Of a stretch of 64,000 bases of DNA, positions 25,201 to 40,200 are shown piece by piece. The notes under the pieces are model-generated. The model was not told where the DNA came from. It ran no database searches and worked only from the letters and a program-made list of their open reading frames with translations. Location: NCBI RefSeq assembly GCF_964355755.1, contig NC_092672.1, positions 34,220,501-34,284,500 of the forward strand. Reading direction: 5' to 3'. The stretch is from Antedon mediterranea (lineage: Eukaryota; Echinodermata; Crinoidea; Comatulida; Antedonidae). The translations under genes and the position numbers were made by a program. How positions within the stretch are numbered: position 1 is the first letter of the stretch; each line of letters begins with the position of its first letter.

Positions 25201-28200
25201 GTGATTCGTTAATCTCACTTGACATTTTCAAAATGTTGGTTTTTCCCCTCAATCGTTCTCTTGACACTGTAACACTTTCCAATATTGACTCGTGTTTTAG
25301 TTTTACAATATGTTTTATTTACAATGAATTGTACTGGAAATAACCTATTCGATAAACAGTCATTTCTATTGTCAGATTAGCACTTTCAATTAATGTGTTG
25401 TCATGTATGCAATATATAAAAACAACATGTGCAAAGGGTTCCTAAACGTTTAGTAAAATGATAAATTGTTATTATTTGACGCCTGTATGGTTATTTCATA
25501 CATAAGAGACCTACAAACATTCATTTGGTTTAGTTTTATATTTTATTGAGCATTCTGTATTAATTAGGTCAGGAATATTGTAAACATGCATTTATATACA
25601 GTACTGTACATGCCTATTTCAATCAATTTTGCTATATAAAAATGGAAATCGAAAAACAGAAAAGAATAAGACATACAAGATTATATAGTATAGGAAAAAT
25701 CTCTTTAGAGGATTGGCAATATACTATGTATTGTTGTGTATAATAATAATATAGGGAATTATGCCTCAGTTTAATTACATTTTCAATTTGGATTATTCCA
25801 GGTTTCTGAGCAAGAAAAATATGAATTAAGACGTCAATTAGAGCAGCTACAAACGCAATATGACAGTAGACTACTAGATCTGCAAGATGAGGTTATATAT
25901 CACAAAGATAAGAAAGCAAGCCAGAATGCTGTCCGTCGTTCCTCAGAGATAAAGCGACAAGAAATTATAGATGAATTAACGGAGCAAAACCAACGATTAA
26001 CAACTCAATTGAAACAGGTACAAACAAAATATAAACATCATGGTCTATTTCGTGCCTAGCTTACCTGGATAAACCAACATTAGCATCTCTCTCCAAAGAC
26101 AGGAATACACATTAAAAGTTTCTTACCCTTATGGTTCAATACTCATGGCTTGTCTCCTTGATTTTTTCTTGTCACTATTAACATTTATAAAACATCCATT
26201 ACAGTTTATATAATGAATTGTTTTTAGTCACAAGAAATTCTCGTTATTTTTAGAATATGTATATAAAATTGCTTTTTTTTTCTTTTAGGCATCTCAGACT
26301 GAAATTGATTTACATAGTGAAGTAGATAAATTAAGAGAACAAGTAAATTCCAAGAACTCAACCATGCATAGCCGTAGTCAACTTTTAGAAACATTACAAG
26401 AAGAGGTACAGTTAATGTTGTTAGACAAATGTCAGAAATTTTAAACAGCTTCACAGAAAAAACAGATAACATTTTCTTTTTTGAAAGAGCTATAGTGTGA
26501 AAAAAACAGAGAGTACTTTATTATCTAAAAATTTTGAGGTTTTAGTTGTTTTTCGCTATGGAGAAGGGCGCCCAATTTAAAGTTTGCTTGCTCTGGTGTA
26601 TTTTTTCCACTTATATTTATTATTGCTATGTTCAATATAGGTTGTATATTTATTATCTTACTCTGAATTTTGCTTTATTTTTGGAAATAAAAGTTATTAT
26701 TAATACTAATACTTAGAGATATTTATCAACTGACTTCCAATAGAGTTATACAAAAAAAAAGAAAGCTCTACATACCACATTTTAAAAACAACCACTTTTT
26801 GTTCATTTTGTCGACACCCTAATTAATCATAATATTATGTTAAAATTGGATACTTCCTTCTGTACCCACCCATTTCTCCTACTCAGAGCTATTGCGCTTA
26901 ACAGATTATATCCGCTAAACATTATTCACTTAATTAATTAATTATTTAATTAATTAGAGCATTATTCTGTTGTGTAAAATAATTAAACTTTATGTTTGTT
27001 ACCTTTGCTTTCATTTTCTGTAGGTTGAAATATTAACCACCGCAAAATCAGAATTAGAAAAACGACTAAGTATTGGATTAGAAGAAAGAAAATCGTTAAC
27101 TTGTTCTATAGAAGAAACTAATGATAATGTACATATGTTGGAAAGACGCAATAGAGAAACAGAAGCACAAGTTAGTATCATCATTATCTTGTCATAAATT
27201 AAGAATTTGATTAGTTAATCATCACCTTTGTTATCAACATAATAATCATTATTGTTGTTTTTCTAATATTTTTATATCAATGTTTTATAACTATTATAAC
27301 CATCTGTTTCCTAAATATTATTTCATCATCATTATTATCATCACTATTATCATATTTTAATCATCATTTATTATATTTATGATATTTGAAAACAGTATTT
27401 GTAAAGGCAACATTAAGTCTATTTAGTATGTCTGGACAATAATTATAAAATAAAAATAACATATATTAATAACATATTAATAATTGTGTATAAAGAAGCT
27501 TCATCATTATTATATAATCATTATTATTGTTATTATTATCATCAGTTCATCAATAACTTTATTATCATCAATATTATCATATTTTTATCATCATTTATTG
27601 ATAATATTCAAAAACATTATTTGTAAAAGGCTTTTTATTAATTACTTAGTATTCACAGAAATTAACAGAAAAGACGCGACTGCTAAATATAAATTATAGC
27701 CATCCCTTCATATTAACCTTAATGATATATTAATTCAATTTTGATAAACCACTTAAAGTTTTGAAAAAATAAAACACAATGCATCCCTGCCATTATATAT
27801 CATCAGCAAAGATCTAGTTCTACAATTGCAAATGGATAAATACTATTGATTTGAAATGATGTCACAACATCGCGTGAGAAGAAACGGTTCGCAGTAATCT
27901 AAAGCAAACAATTAGAATCGTTGAAGACTAATTCTTATGATGAATTATATAATGGAATATTTTAAAGTACCCAAGTTATACTTTATAATCTTATAAAAAC
28001 CTGTCTGTATCCGCTTTCTTTCGTGTGACAATATGCGTATATTCCTTACCACCACCTCTTTGATCATTGTATAATTAATTAAAAATAATCTCGTACTTAA
28101 ATGCCTATCAGCCTATCTTTCATCATCGCTAATTTTTATTTTGTCGACTACCAAATTGTCCCGGATTGCGTCGGATGTCAATCTTCCTAATTCATATCGT

Positions 28201-31200
28201 GGAGACAGTTTGCCGACAGAGTGCAGTTTCCATGGCAACAGGTGATTAATTTTTCGATGAAAGTACTCTAAGGATAAATTCTACGAATGAGAACTGTCGG
28301 ACTCCCGCTGTTTGTCAAACTTGCTTTTTATTTTATTAAATTTCCAGTTTTATACTTTTATTAGTAATTTAACCTTGAATATTCCTTGATTCAAAAACTA
28401 ATTTTTAAAAAAATGTAAAAAATAAAAAATTCAGATATTAAAAAAAATATATTTTTTGTATTAAAAAAATATTAAAATTTAAATACAAATGAAGTTAATT
28501 TTTGTACATATTAAAAAAAAATTGAAATATGGATATTTTTTGTGTCATTTAATTGAATATATATTATTAATAATTGCAATTATTTGAAGATATTTGTAGT
28601 AGCAAGTATGAAATCTATTATTTACTCTAGGTAGTACGTATTAAAATGGATTACTCTCTATTTCTACTCTGTTTCACTATATTTAGATTAAGATACAAGA
28701 TACAAGAAACTTTATTTGTCTTCTTAAAAAACAGAAGAAATGTTGGCTGCTGTCAGCTAATTCGATTAAAACATATATATATAAACTGACTAAAAAATGA
28801 CAAAATTATGAAACGCTTACATTAAAACTGGTTTCCTCTATATATACATTTTTGTTTACTCAACATAAAGCATTTCATTATAAATAATACAAAAATATTA
28901 AAATATTCTAGAATGATGAAATTTCTACTATTATTTCATTCATTCATATTGCACAAATGACAAAGAACTCATTGTTTTATTTATTTCACATGTCAGTCAG
29001 TTGTCTCACTCACTATGAATCAATAATACCAATTGTATTAATCTAGTTACCTGTGTGCAGACGTGTTGCCCTAATTCTACTATAAACATGATTTTCATGG
29101 TCACTTTTAATTATAATAGTAAATCATCAGGTATCACGCGATATGAATTATTTCATAATCAAAAGCTGTTTCCAGTTAAGTTTGGTATTTTAATAACTGA
29201 TTTATATTATAACAAATATAAATGGTGTATATTAATTTAGTTTTTAAAATATGTTTGTTAAAATCATATGGAATGATGCGATAATATTCTCAGTGAAGAC
29301 AAAATTTTAGAAATTAGTTAAGAATCAATTAAAATCATTATTAAATATGATTACAATTAATTTAATATTCAGTTTTCTTTCTAAAATAAAACAAATTTAG
29401 CCTCAATAAAAAATATGTGTCTACTTCATGCCTAACTTACCTGGATAAACCAACAATAGCCCATGCTCTCCAGAGGGAGGGCTTAGATACGAAAGTAAAA
29501 AGTTCCAAGAACACCCCTGTACCATAATAGACTAGGCCGCAACCACGCCCTCATGTAGGAGCATACCACCGTCATCATTTTCTTTCATAACTGTAATTTT
29601 GTTATTATTACCAATGGACAGACTGACAAACAAACTAACTGACAAACTAAACGCCTAAGATTTTATATTTTTTGATGTAATTTCAGTTGCGATTAAAAGA
29701 TTCAGAACTCAAAGAACTACGAGAACACAACCAACAATTAAGTGAGCAAATAGAAAGTCAAAAATTGATGAAATTCTCTCTGGATGAACCGTTTCACGGA
29801 AGTAATTCTCTGATGGCAGAGCTGGAGAATGAACTATCCATGTCTGTGCCAAACTCTGCTACAGGGTTTGGCATTGGGAATTATAACGAGATCGAATGTG
29901 ATGATGATTTTGAGGACGACGACGGCAACATGGAAGTTGAACTACCTGGAATGAGACCAACCTTTGATCAGGTAGTTTAACAATTATTATTTTAGTAAAT
30001 AAAATTGTTTATTTGACCTTTGAGACCGTATCTCGCTATGATTACATATCATAATGTTATTGATTGGAAGCAAAGAAAAAGATAAAAATTTCTACATTTA
30101 GAATTACTATACTATAAAAAAAACAAAAATATGTGTGTCAAAGTCAACTGTTTGAAAGCCTTTAGAGCATAATAGCGTATTGTTATAGTATGATGGTTAT
30201 TCTGATACTTATTATTAGAGGTTAAATAAGTCAATTGAGGCAATTTATCTTAACCGTCTTAAAAGAAAAACATTTTTTTTTTGTTCAAAATCATAAAATG
30301 AAATTGTTTTCGCTTCAAGGGCGACAAGCATCTGTATAGAAATGTTGATGCTCTAGCTTATTATTGATGTAATATATCAATTTGCAATTTAATGACTAGC
30401 TCTTGTCAGTGCTATTGTGTACAGCCAGTAGAATCCATCTTAAAACTGACATTTTATTGAATTTTGACAAAGGTTGTGAAAAAGCTTAAATATAGCGATC
30501 AAAAGAAAGAAAAAAGAAATCTAAAAATACATTTCCAGTTGTTACATTAATCATTTAGTATATAATGAAAAACTTGAATTCTAGTCGTAAACAATTTGTG
30601 AGATTTTGAAAATCAAAAGCGTTTGAAGTCTTTATTGCTTCAATGTTTTCCCTACAAAACAAAACATGATTAAAAATTAATCATGGTACTCTCTTTATTT
30701 TGCAGAACATTTATTATGGAGTTTTTACAGAGCTTTTGCAACTTTTAGCAATATTAAAAGATGATAATTTAGAAGATGATGATGATGGTGACAATTTAGG
30801 TGCAATAACAGAAGATACAATTGTGGACTTGATATCAGAAATAAAGCAGCTTGTGGAAGCCAAGGTAACATCAACTGATAACATTAGTAAACTAGAAAGC
30901 CACTCCGAGAGGGCATACCTCCGCCTACTGTAAAATTCTCCTACATAAGATTTCTCCGGTAAAAATATATATATATATATTTGTGTGTGTCTTAATGCTG
31001 TTTGTGATTTAGGCTAATTTCATTACAAGCATGTGTATGCGAGTTTGGTGTAATGGTTATGTAACAAGCCTTTCAGTTAACAATAGCTTCAGTTGACTAA
31101 CAATAGAACAGCAACGCGAAAATCAAACGAGTGAATTTGAAAAGAAATAGGTTTTTTAAACTACTCGCATCAAAAAATGTGCACATTAAATCAAATTATG

Positions 31201-34200
31201 TTTTAAAATTACAAATCACAAATTATAACTATTGCCTCTTGTTAAAAAATTAAGTTTTTTAGACAAGTAGTTCTCGAGAAAATGCAATTTCAGTTTACTT
31301 GTTACTTTAAGACTGCTCGCCGGCTTTTGAAAAATTCTGTCCTATCTTTTAACACTAGCAGGTCTAAAAAAGTATACTAAAAAGTGGTCCAGAATTGGGA
31401 CTGTGGTCCCAAATGGTCCCAAAATTTAATGGAATGGTCCTTGACCACATATCTATCTGTCTATTCATTTTGGTAAAGATCTTGTAATTACTTTTTGAGT
31501 AATCCTGCTAACAAACAAACAAACAAACAAACACACGCTACCGATTACATATACCTCCTTGGCGGAGGTAAATGATATAACATCAATTGATAACATTAGT
31601 AAATGATGTAACATCAACAAATAACATTAGGCCTACAAAGTTAACATAAGAAATATTTGGATTGATAACATTGTTTAGAATTTACAAACACAACCCTAGT
31701 GGCATTTTCCGGACGAAATTTACTCCAACTGGTATTAAACAACTTTTTCGTTAAGCTCTGTTTACATTATCAAACAAGTTTGACAAAAAAAAGTGTGATG
31801 TGCCCATATATTTGATTGAAATATATATTTATACTGGGTATGGTAGTGATATGCCATATGGTAGTGATATGACATCGTGTCCATCAAATTTTTTTGTCAC
31901 ATAAAGTTTGATAGTGTAGACAGAGCTACGGAGACGGAGGAGTTGGATAGCCGAGTGGTTAGGACACTTGACTGTCGTACAGATAGACCCGGGTTCAATG
32001 CCCGACAACTCCCAGTCCACTCAGCTGTAAAATGAGTACCTGGTTGAAAATACTAGGGAGAAAAAAGGCGGCGTGGAAAGGAACTGGCCACCCTACCACA
32101 TAATGCCGAGGCTTAGTACAATGAGCTCCTAACAGTTCATTCCCCTACGTTCAGAGAACACGGGACTCACCCTTTACCCTTTTACCTTGTCTTAGATTTC
32201 TAACTCTCATAAGTCGAAAACTGATGAAATAAGTGCAACATTGGAGTCTGACCTGGAACAAATGCGAGACGAGTTGTACAAAACATATAGCCAGCTGGAG
32301 GTCTTACAGACTGAAATAAACCGACAGGACAACGAACTACGTCAGAAAACAATAGAAGTTGAAGCTGTAACCACGAAGGTAAATCAACGATGAAGGGATC
32401 ATGTGACTTGTAGTCATGTGATTTATGGTCATGTGATCGTGTTATGATGAACACCGCTATTTATATATTTTTTATTTTACGTAGTACATCCTAGTATCTT
32501 TCCTAGATATCTATAATTTATACCCCCTTTCCCATCATTTTTATTTTTTCTCCCTTATTTCTCCTTTATTCCAAAAAAATAAAAAATATTTATGTAGCCG
32601 TTCAGGTTAAAAAAAATTTTATTGGAGAGAGAGAAGTATGAAAAAAATTGACAAATGAATTATATTTATTGAATACATAAATAAATAAAAGTTTACCTCA
32701 TTGTATATTGATACATAGATGTATAATGTGTGTCTAGAGAACAAACATACAATCTCTGCCTTTAAGTTGAAAATCCTAAAATTGGTAACAACAGAACTGC
32801 AATATATTAAGAATAATGAAAGAGCCTATAATATATGTTCATTTAATTTACCTTTAGCCATTTTGTATTCAATAAATTGCAAATTTTGTCAATGATGTAG
32901 AATCAATAACCATGTTGTTGATTAACTCTAAACTATTGTGGGAGTTGATTTCCAAGGCTATTAAATTAAATATAACCTTTTGTATTAAATGTTGTACTTG
33001 AGAATAATATAATTATATCTGTGTTGCCTTGTATTCTTTCTTTGTTTTTCTGTCTGCAACCAACATTTTTCTAATTTGTAGAAATTTATTTCAGTTTAAT
33101 TGATTGTTTTGTGATTTGATTATAAACATGATGCGGTAATTAAGCGAGCTTAATGAGCGCTTTTAATTGACAGTTCGCTTGATGAGGAATATTTGTTGAT
33201 GTTCATTAAACACAAAGTATTAGCTTAGTGAGTCTTCGTATGTGGCCGCTTTATACAGTGTTGATGTACGTCTCTCTTAAATGCAATTGCTAAATAGCTG
33301 ATGTTACAACTCTTAGATGCGTAATTAGTTTGCTACGTGACTTAGTAAATTGTGGGTGGTTTGCTGATTGTGAAAAGTCAACATTTTTATTGTATTAGAA
33401 ATAGAAAATGTAGAGAGGGACGCTTAGAAAGGGAGTTAATATTACTGTAAAATAATGACATTAGGGAGGTTTCGCAATCTTACGAATACGATAACGAAAA
33501 CGGATACGTCATACATTTGTGAAACTTTTGAGCTGATCCCCATTTTATATTCGTAAAGCGTATTCGTGTTGACGAATATCACCAGTCATATTCGTAACTA
33601 CAAAACAAGTTAGTTTTTGATCTATTTTGCACATTTTGCATTTGAATCAGGAATGATTCATGATTATAATATAATTATAGATTTATTGAAAGTAATTTAC
33701 TAAAGTAATTTACTAAAATGCCAAGTCAATTTCGATAAATAGCAGTTTTTAAAGTTCTCACTCGCTTTGATGTTACGCTAGGCCTAGGCAGCCAAGCACC
33801 AAGCAACACGTACCTGCTCTTCGCTCAAATTTACCGCAGTCATATTTTGGACGCGCCTCAATATTTCATTGCCATGCGAAACAGATTTTTTTATGGCTTA
33901 CGAAAACGAATACGTGTGCGTGACGTTTTCGTTATCGTATTCGTAAGATTGCGAAACCACTCTAATATGTATATTTTTATGGGAAAAAAAATTGTTCACT
34001 GGAATAGTGTTCATCCACAAAATAATATGCAGACTTACAGTTGCTTTGTGTAACATATAATATTTGTTATTTTTACATACAGTACATGCATCAAATTAAT
34101 TTGATTTATACCACCATTTTTTAAGCTAGTTCACAATGAGCCTGGATTCTGGTCCAGTGGCCAGTAAAAATCATACAAAAATAGGTGTAGTGTTAATGTT

Positions 34201-37200
34201 TAAGAAATAGGACTAATAACATATGCATGAACCACAGAAAAACGTACGATAGCCCAGAGTTTTTCTCTGGCCATTGGATAGATTTCAAGCTCGGTATAAA
34301 TGTAGCGTTGCTTTGAGGACAAAAAAACATCATGTTGATATAAACTTTGCGGTACACCACATATATTTACTTCTGAAAAGAGATGTTAAATTTCTTGTCG
34401 TTAGATCAATATACTTTGATCTTCCGCAATAGGGAGAACAAAAAAACATGTCATAAGTTGATATAGCTGACATCACCATACAATAATCAATATCTCACAA
34501 GCAGTTTTAAATTGGACTTCCCGTTGACATTTGACCTATTGATTAAACCCAAGTATATAATCTAAAGCCATCTGTCTCCGAAATCTAATTAATTCTAAAA
34601 TATAACAATTTGCAGAAAGCTACAGACATTTTAATGTGCATGTGCAATTTGTGGGCTGCGATTATTATCATCTCCACAAAGAGACAGAAACTTTGCCGTG
34701 AAATAATATAATTTGGGTGACTACAACAACAAAGTTGTGATACAGTATACAGAACCTTAAAATAAACTGAACATGGCCGAGGGCTTGGGTACGAAATTTG
34801 GACAAAATTAGAGAGTGGGATTATACTACTTGAGCATGGGATTATATTTGGTCATCTATATATAAATATCTGTACAAGAAGTTAAATTATTACTGGCTGC
34901 CTTGTGTAAAATACTAAAAGCTGGTAAAAAAAATGAGTGAAATGGAGAAACAGAGACTTTGGCCTGAATGATAATAAACAATTTAAACTTTAAGTGGTTG
35001 TAGTATTTTTCACATAAATACCGGTAATAAAAATTTTAAAAATAGACAATGTAGTTCATTAAGTATGTGGTATTCAATAATTAACATTTATGATGTTAGT
35101 TTTTAGGAATAATATTTTCCTAAGAGATTATTTTGATGTGTGGGAGGATCGAGACTTTTTGTACTACGCCCACTTTGTATTCTTAGATGAATGACATTTT
35201 CTTTCTGTTTTTGAATGAGGTAATTAGGATGGCCTCAAATAGATTATAATTATGATGATAAATAATGACTTTTAGTTTTAGATATTAATGGTGCGAGGTA
35301 GGGGTGGGGTGGTTGGGTGCTGGGGGTCGTGGGTAAAATGTATTGATTTCATTACAGAGGATGTAATGATTCAGATACTGCATGCAGATATGATGATGAT
35401 AAATAATTACTTTTAAATATTAATTAATAATGAATGGTGTGCGTTAGGGGTATGGTGGTTTGGTGGTTGGGTGCTGGAGTAAAATGTATTTATTTATTAG
35501 AGGAGTATCGAGATATTGTGTGCAGATATAATGATGAGAATAATGATGACTATTTGATGGTTGTGGGTGTAACATGTATTTAATTAGAGGAAACAGGATA
35601 GTCAATATGGTAATTGTGATTATGATGATGGCTGTGAGCCTTTATAAAAGGATGGTCAACAATGATGATGCTTATATGAATTATAAAAGTGTAGAATAAC
35701 TAATTTTTGTATTTATAAACTTTAAAATTGCATTGTAAAAAACAGCCTGATTCTATGTACTGACCACATGGCATTATCTGTCTCATATCAAATAATATAC
35801 AGTGTACAGTATTACCTGTGGTGCCTATAATTATTAAGGTTAGATTAAGCTTACAGCCTATTATACAGGCATCACATGTGACAAATATGTGATGGTTAGA
35901 TTAGGCTTATGGCCTATGATACAGACATTACATTTGACAAATATGTGATGGTTAGATTATGCTTGCAGCCTATAATACAGGCATCACATGTGACAAGTAT
36001 GTGATGCTGTATCACAGAGTTTGCTTATAATAGTAATACTGTATAAATGATCGGCTTAATAACAACTACTTAAAAAGTTCCCACACAGAAAGCTTCCAAA
36101 AGCTCATTTCATACCACCTTGCATCAGTCTTAACCCCTCTTCGCTTTCTATCTCTTACTCAACTCAATCCAGGCATGCTTAAACACACAGGTACCAGACT
36201 TCGAGGAACATGAGACTCATGATATGATCTCGCACCTGTTTCTTACCCACGAAGATCTCACTGAGGTAGGTCTCACACATCCGTTCTCATCATGTATCTT
36301 TATCCAACATTTCATTGACATATTTTTTATATATTCTAAAAGCATGTACACTCATTTTGAAATCATTCTGCGGAAAATGCATGACACACTTTTAAATGAA
36401 AGCATGAAAGTGATTTAATATTTTTATTATATTTGTTGGTGGTGTAAAGAAACATTCGAAATACAGTAAAACCTCTTTTTAAGACACACCTATTAAAAGA
36501 GACACTTTTTCCTGTGAAATAAATGATATTGTTGTAACACTACCATTCAATGGACATTTTGTTGGCCCTAAAGGTGTCCCCTTTATAGAGGTTCTAATGT
36601 ATAAGCATACCCTACAATATTTGAAACACTGAAGTACTAATTTAGAGAAATATTTTATTTATATTTTGACAGGTTAATATAACGCAATTGCTACATAAAG
36701 TTAATTTGCATATTCCACTTGTATAGCCAATCATTGTTGTATGTAGATTTTGTTTAATATGCTAATTATGCTTTTGCATGCATGTTTTCAATATGGCTTA
36801 ATATTTATGCCTGGTTCTATGTATACGATTATTATTTAAAATATGCAATGTTCATATTTTAGTTGAATATGGATGTAAACTGTAATATTTAATTTTACTT
36901 TTTTATATGATTTTTCATCTAACCACTAAATTATTAATTTTCAATAGATTTTGTTGGGTTTATATACTTCATTTATAACCATTAAATGTGTGTGTTTAAT
37001 TTTAACAATAAATTTAATATTATTTTGCTGTTAAGATATCAGAACATGATTCTGTGCTGCAGGAACTGGAACTAAAACATAAAGATAGCTTAACAAAAGA
37101 TCGCATGATTCAACAACTTCAAGAAGAACGTGATAAAGCTCAAGCCAGGTAATGCATAGAATACTAGCAAACTAGACAAGAAAAGTGTGATGTGCCCAAA

Positions 37201-40200
37201 TATGGTAGTGATAATGTTTAAATATGGTCGTGATATGACATCATCATGTCCATATATGGACGCATCACAATGTTTGTCACATAAAGTTTGATAGTGTATA
37301 CAGACTTTAGTAGACTTTAAAATGTAATGTTATTATTAGTTATTATTTTTCAATTGTATATCATCATCAGTTATGCCTGTTTTTATTCGTCATGACAGTT
37401 TCCACTATTTTAAAATTTATTTTTTTTAATGGAGCACTTGAAAATGTGTTCATAGTTTTCTTTTTAAATTCAAAAACTCTGTCTACACTATCAAACTTTA
37501 TGTGACAAAAAATTTGCCCATGGACATGATGATGTCATATCACAACCATATTTGGGCACATCAGACTTTTTTTTTATCAAACTAGTTTGATAGTGTAGAC
37601 AGACAAAATTTCTTTCAGAATTGTACATATAAAAGTTATTATTTAAAAACTATGTTATAGTATTTTTTGTAGTAAAATAAATCACCATCTACTCTGCGTA
37701 ACTAGGTCTTTAGATGTATAATGAATTGCTTTTAAATTTAAAATAACAAAACTATAATTTATTAACGATTTCCCCCAAAAAAAGAGAACAAAAACAGAAA
37801 TTGCAATAACCTTGAAAACAAAAATCACATCCATTAATACTAATGATATTTTCAAGGCTAGAATAATAACCAGCTATTCTTTAGATTTTAAATAATGAGA
37901 ATAAATCACTTTTTATCGTTTTAATATCCTAGCCATTGGTCTTTCATGTTTTTTTTCATATTAAGAGAAGCACAACAGCAGTGTAAACTAATTCAATTTA
38001 TTTTTACAATAAAAATAAATTTAATTTTATTTCATAAATATTCTAGATATACGCCCGTATTCTTAAACCGGACTTTAGTCGTAGTTCGAGCTAAAACTAA
38101 AAAAATGACGTCATTTTAATTCATAAACCGAACTTCAACTAAATCACCGACTAAATCAGGCCAACTTCGACTAAATCGAGACGGATTTTGATCGATTTTT
38201 TTAGTCCTGGAGGGGGCAGGCTAAATGGTCGACTAAATGGTTTTTAAACGATGTTTATAAAAAACGTAACAGTCATTGAGTTGTTATATTGGCCAGATAT
38301 TGAAGAATGAAATATCTATATTTATATTAGCTTAATTAAATATACATTGGTATAAGTTATAATAATGAAAATCATCTTTATTTACAACCGTATACAAACT
38401 ACATTATTTTCTTCGCGCAAGTCCGACTTGAACTACGTCACGCCATAGCGACAATGGGAGAGAGCGGCAATTCACCACGCGATGGAATGTTTATGGGGCC
38501 TAGCGCTTTCTTGTCACGCTAGGAAGTTCGTCGCGATCATACTTTGTTTGAGGCCTAGAAAATATGAAAGTTACCGTACCGCCATGGTTCCTAAATATAT
38601 TTTGAAGATTTTGTTTGTTGTTAATCAAAAGTACTTCACTGTTAAATTAATACTGATCTTGATTGATCTCTTCTAATAATTAACGATTACAATTATTTTT
38701 CATGTATATAGTCCTGATGCGTAAAAAGTTTTGTAAGAAAATGGAAAGTGATATCAATGAGCAAAATTTCGTCTGCTCCTCAAATACTCTCTTGTCATTG
38801 GCCAATGTTTAGCCTTTGTTACCCAGACGTGTGCAACTCGACTAAAAGCTCGACTTCATTAAGTCGAACTGCAAACTTCGACTACTTTGTTTTTGAATCG
38901 AATTTGAAGTAATAGCTCGAACTACGAGTAAAGTCCGGTTTAAGAATACGGGCGTTACTGTAAGCATATTGGGATATTTTTTGCGCCTATTGATATTCTT
39001 GCAATTATAGATTTCCTATGAAATAAAATGGTTGCTTTTAAAATTAAAACATTTAAAAACTTTATTAACTTTAATTATTTCAGAAATAAAATCTATATAT
39101 AAAAATGTGTACATGGAAAAATTGTTTTCCTCGACAGAAATGGTAAAACAAACAAAACATTCACAATTACATCATACATTTTCTTTTGATTATTTTTGAC
39201 AGGATTGATGCGTCAGAAAGAGAAATTGAAAAAACTAAAATGGAATTAAAAGCACTTGATTCTCAATTGTTGAGTACAATACAACAAAAGGCATCATTAT
39301 CACATCAGTTGGATGAATGGCAGGTACTGTATGATAGCCACATCTGGTACAATGTGTAATCACTTTCTATTCTCATGTAATGTGGTAGTGGTTGGAGCGA
39401 GTGCCATGTTTGTACACAGTTTTTACAATTACATAACCATTACTTGGAATAATATAATTTTGCCATGTGTAGTACTTGCTTTATAAGTTGTTTTTTAGCA
39501 AGCACGATCTAAGCGCCTACAATTTTCAAGTTATTCTTAATTTGAAATTCAGATTATGCCAATTCATTCATAACTTCAACAACAAAAATTGAAAAATTTG
39601 TTTTCTTTTAACATAGGCCGGAATTATCACATATAAATACATTATACCTGCTAACTCTTATGTATACTGTAATACGCGAGTCTCACCCATTTTTCATGCC
39701 TCGCGTATACGTGGCTATTTCACACGCATCCATAAAAAATATTCAGAAAAACATTATTTTTAAATTAACTTGCTGTTTACACTAAACTTAAGCTCTGTCT
39801 ACACTAGTTTGAAAAAAAAAAAAGTTTAATGTGCCCAAATATGGTAGTGATATGCCCAAATATGGTAGTGATATGCCCAAATATGGTAGTGATATGACAT
39901 CATCATGTCCATGGGCACACCACATACTTTTGTCACATAAAGTTTGATAATGTAGACAGAGCTTTACAGTTTATTGTCCTTGTCCGATAAGACTTGTTCC
40001 ACCATCAGAACTAGGAGCGCGTCGGTCTCGAACCCATTACAATATTGTTAAGTTGGTTTTAAAACTGTGCTGAACTCAACCAGATTTCCTATATTTTGCA
40101 TTGTAACATTCGCAAATGGAGGCCTGGGCTGAGTTTGCCTGTGACTGTTATTTATTTCATCAAAGGCCATACAAAAAATTTGATTAGATGTTTTCTGAAT

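Noticed and set aside
27484-27699. 71-codon open frame in BICDL1 intron 4
   Set aside because: Its translation is Ile/Tyr/Ser-rich from ATT/ATC simple repeat and it has no splice support.
31939-32012. Functional tRNA gene
   Set aside because: Acceptor arm and A/B boxes are present, but the anticodon arm does not form a proper stem and loop, and the sequence continues into a SINE body.
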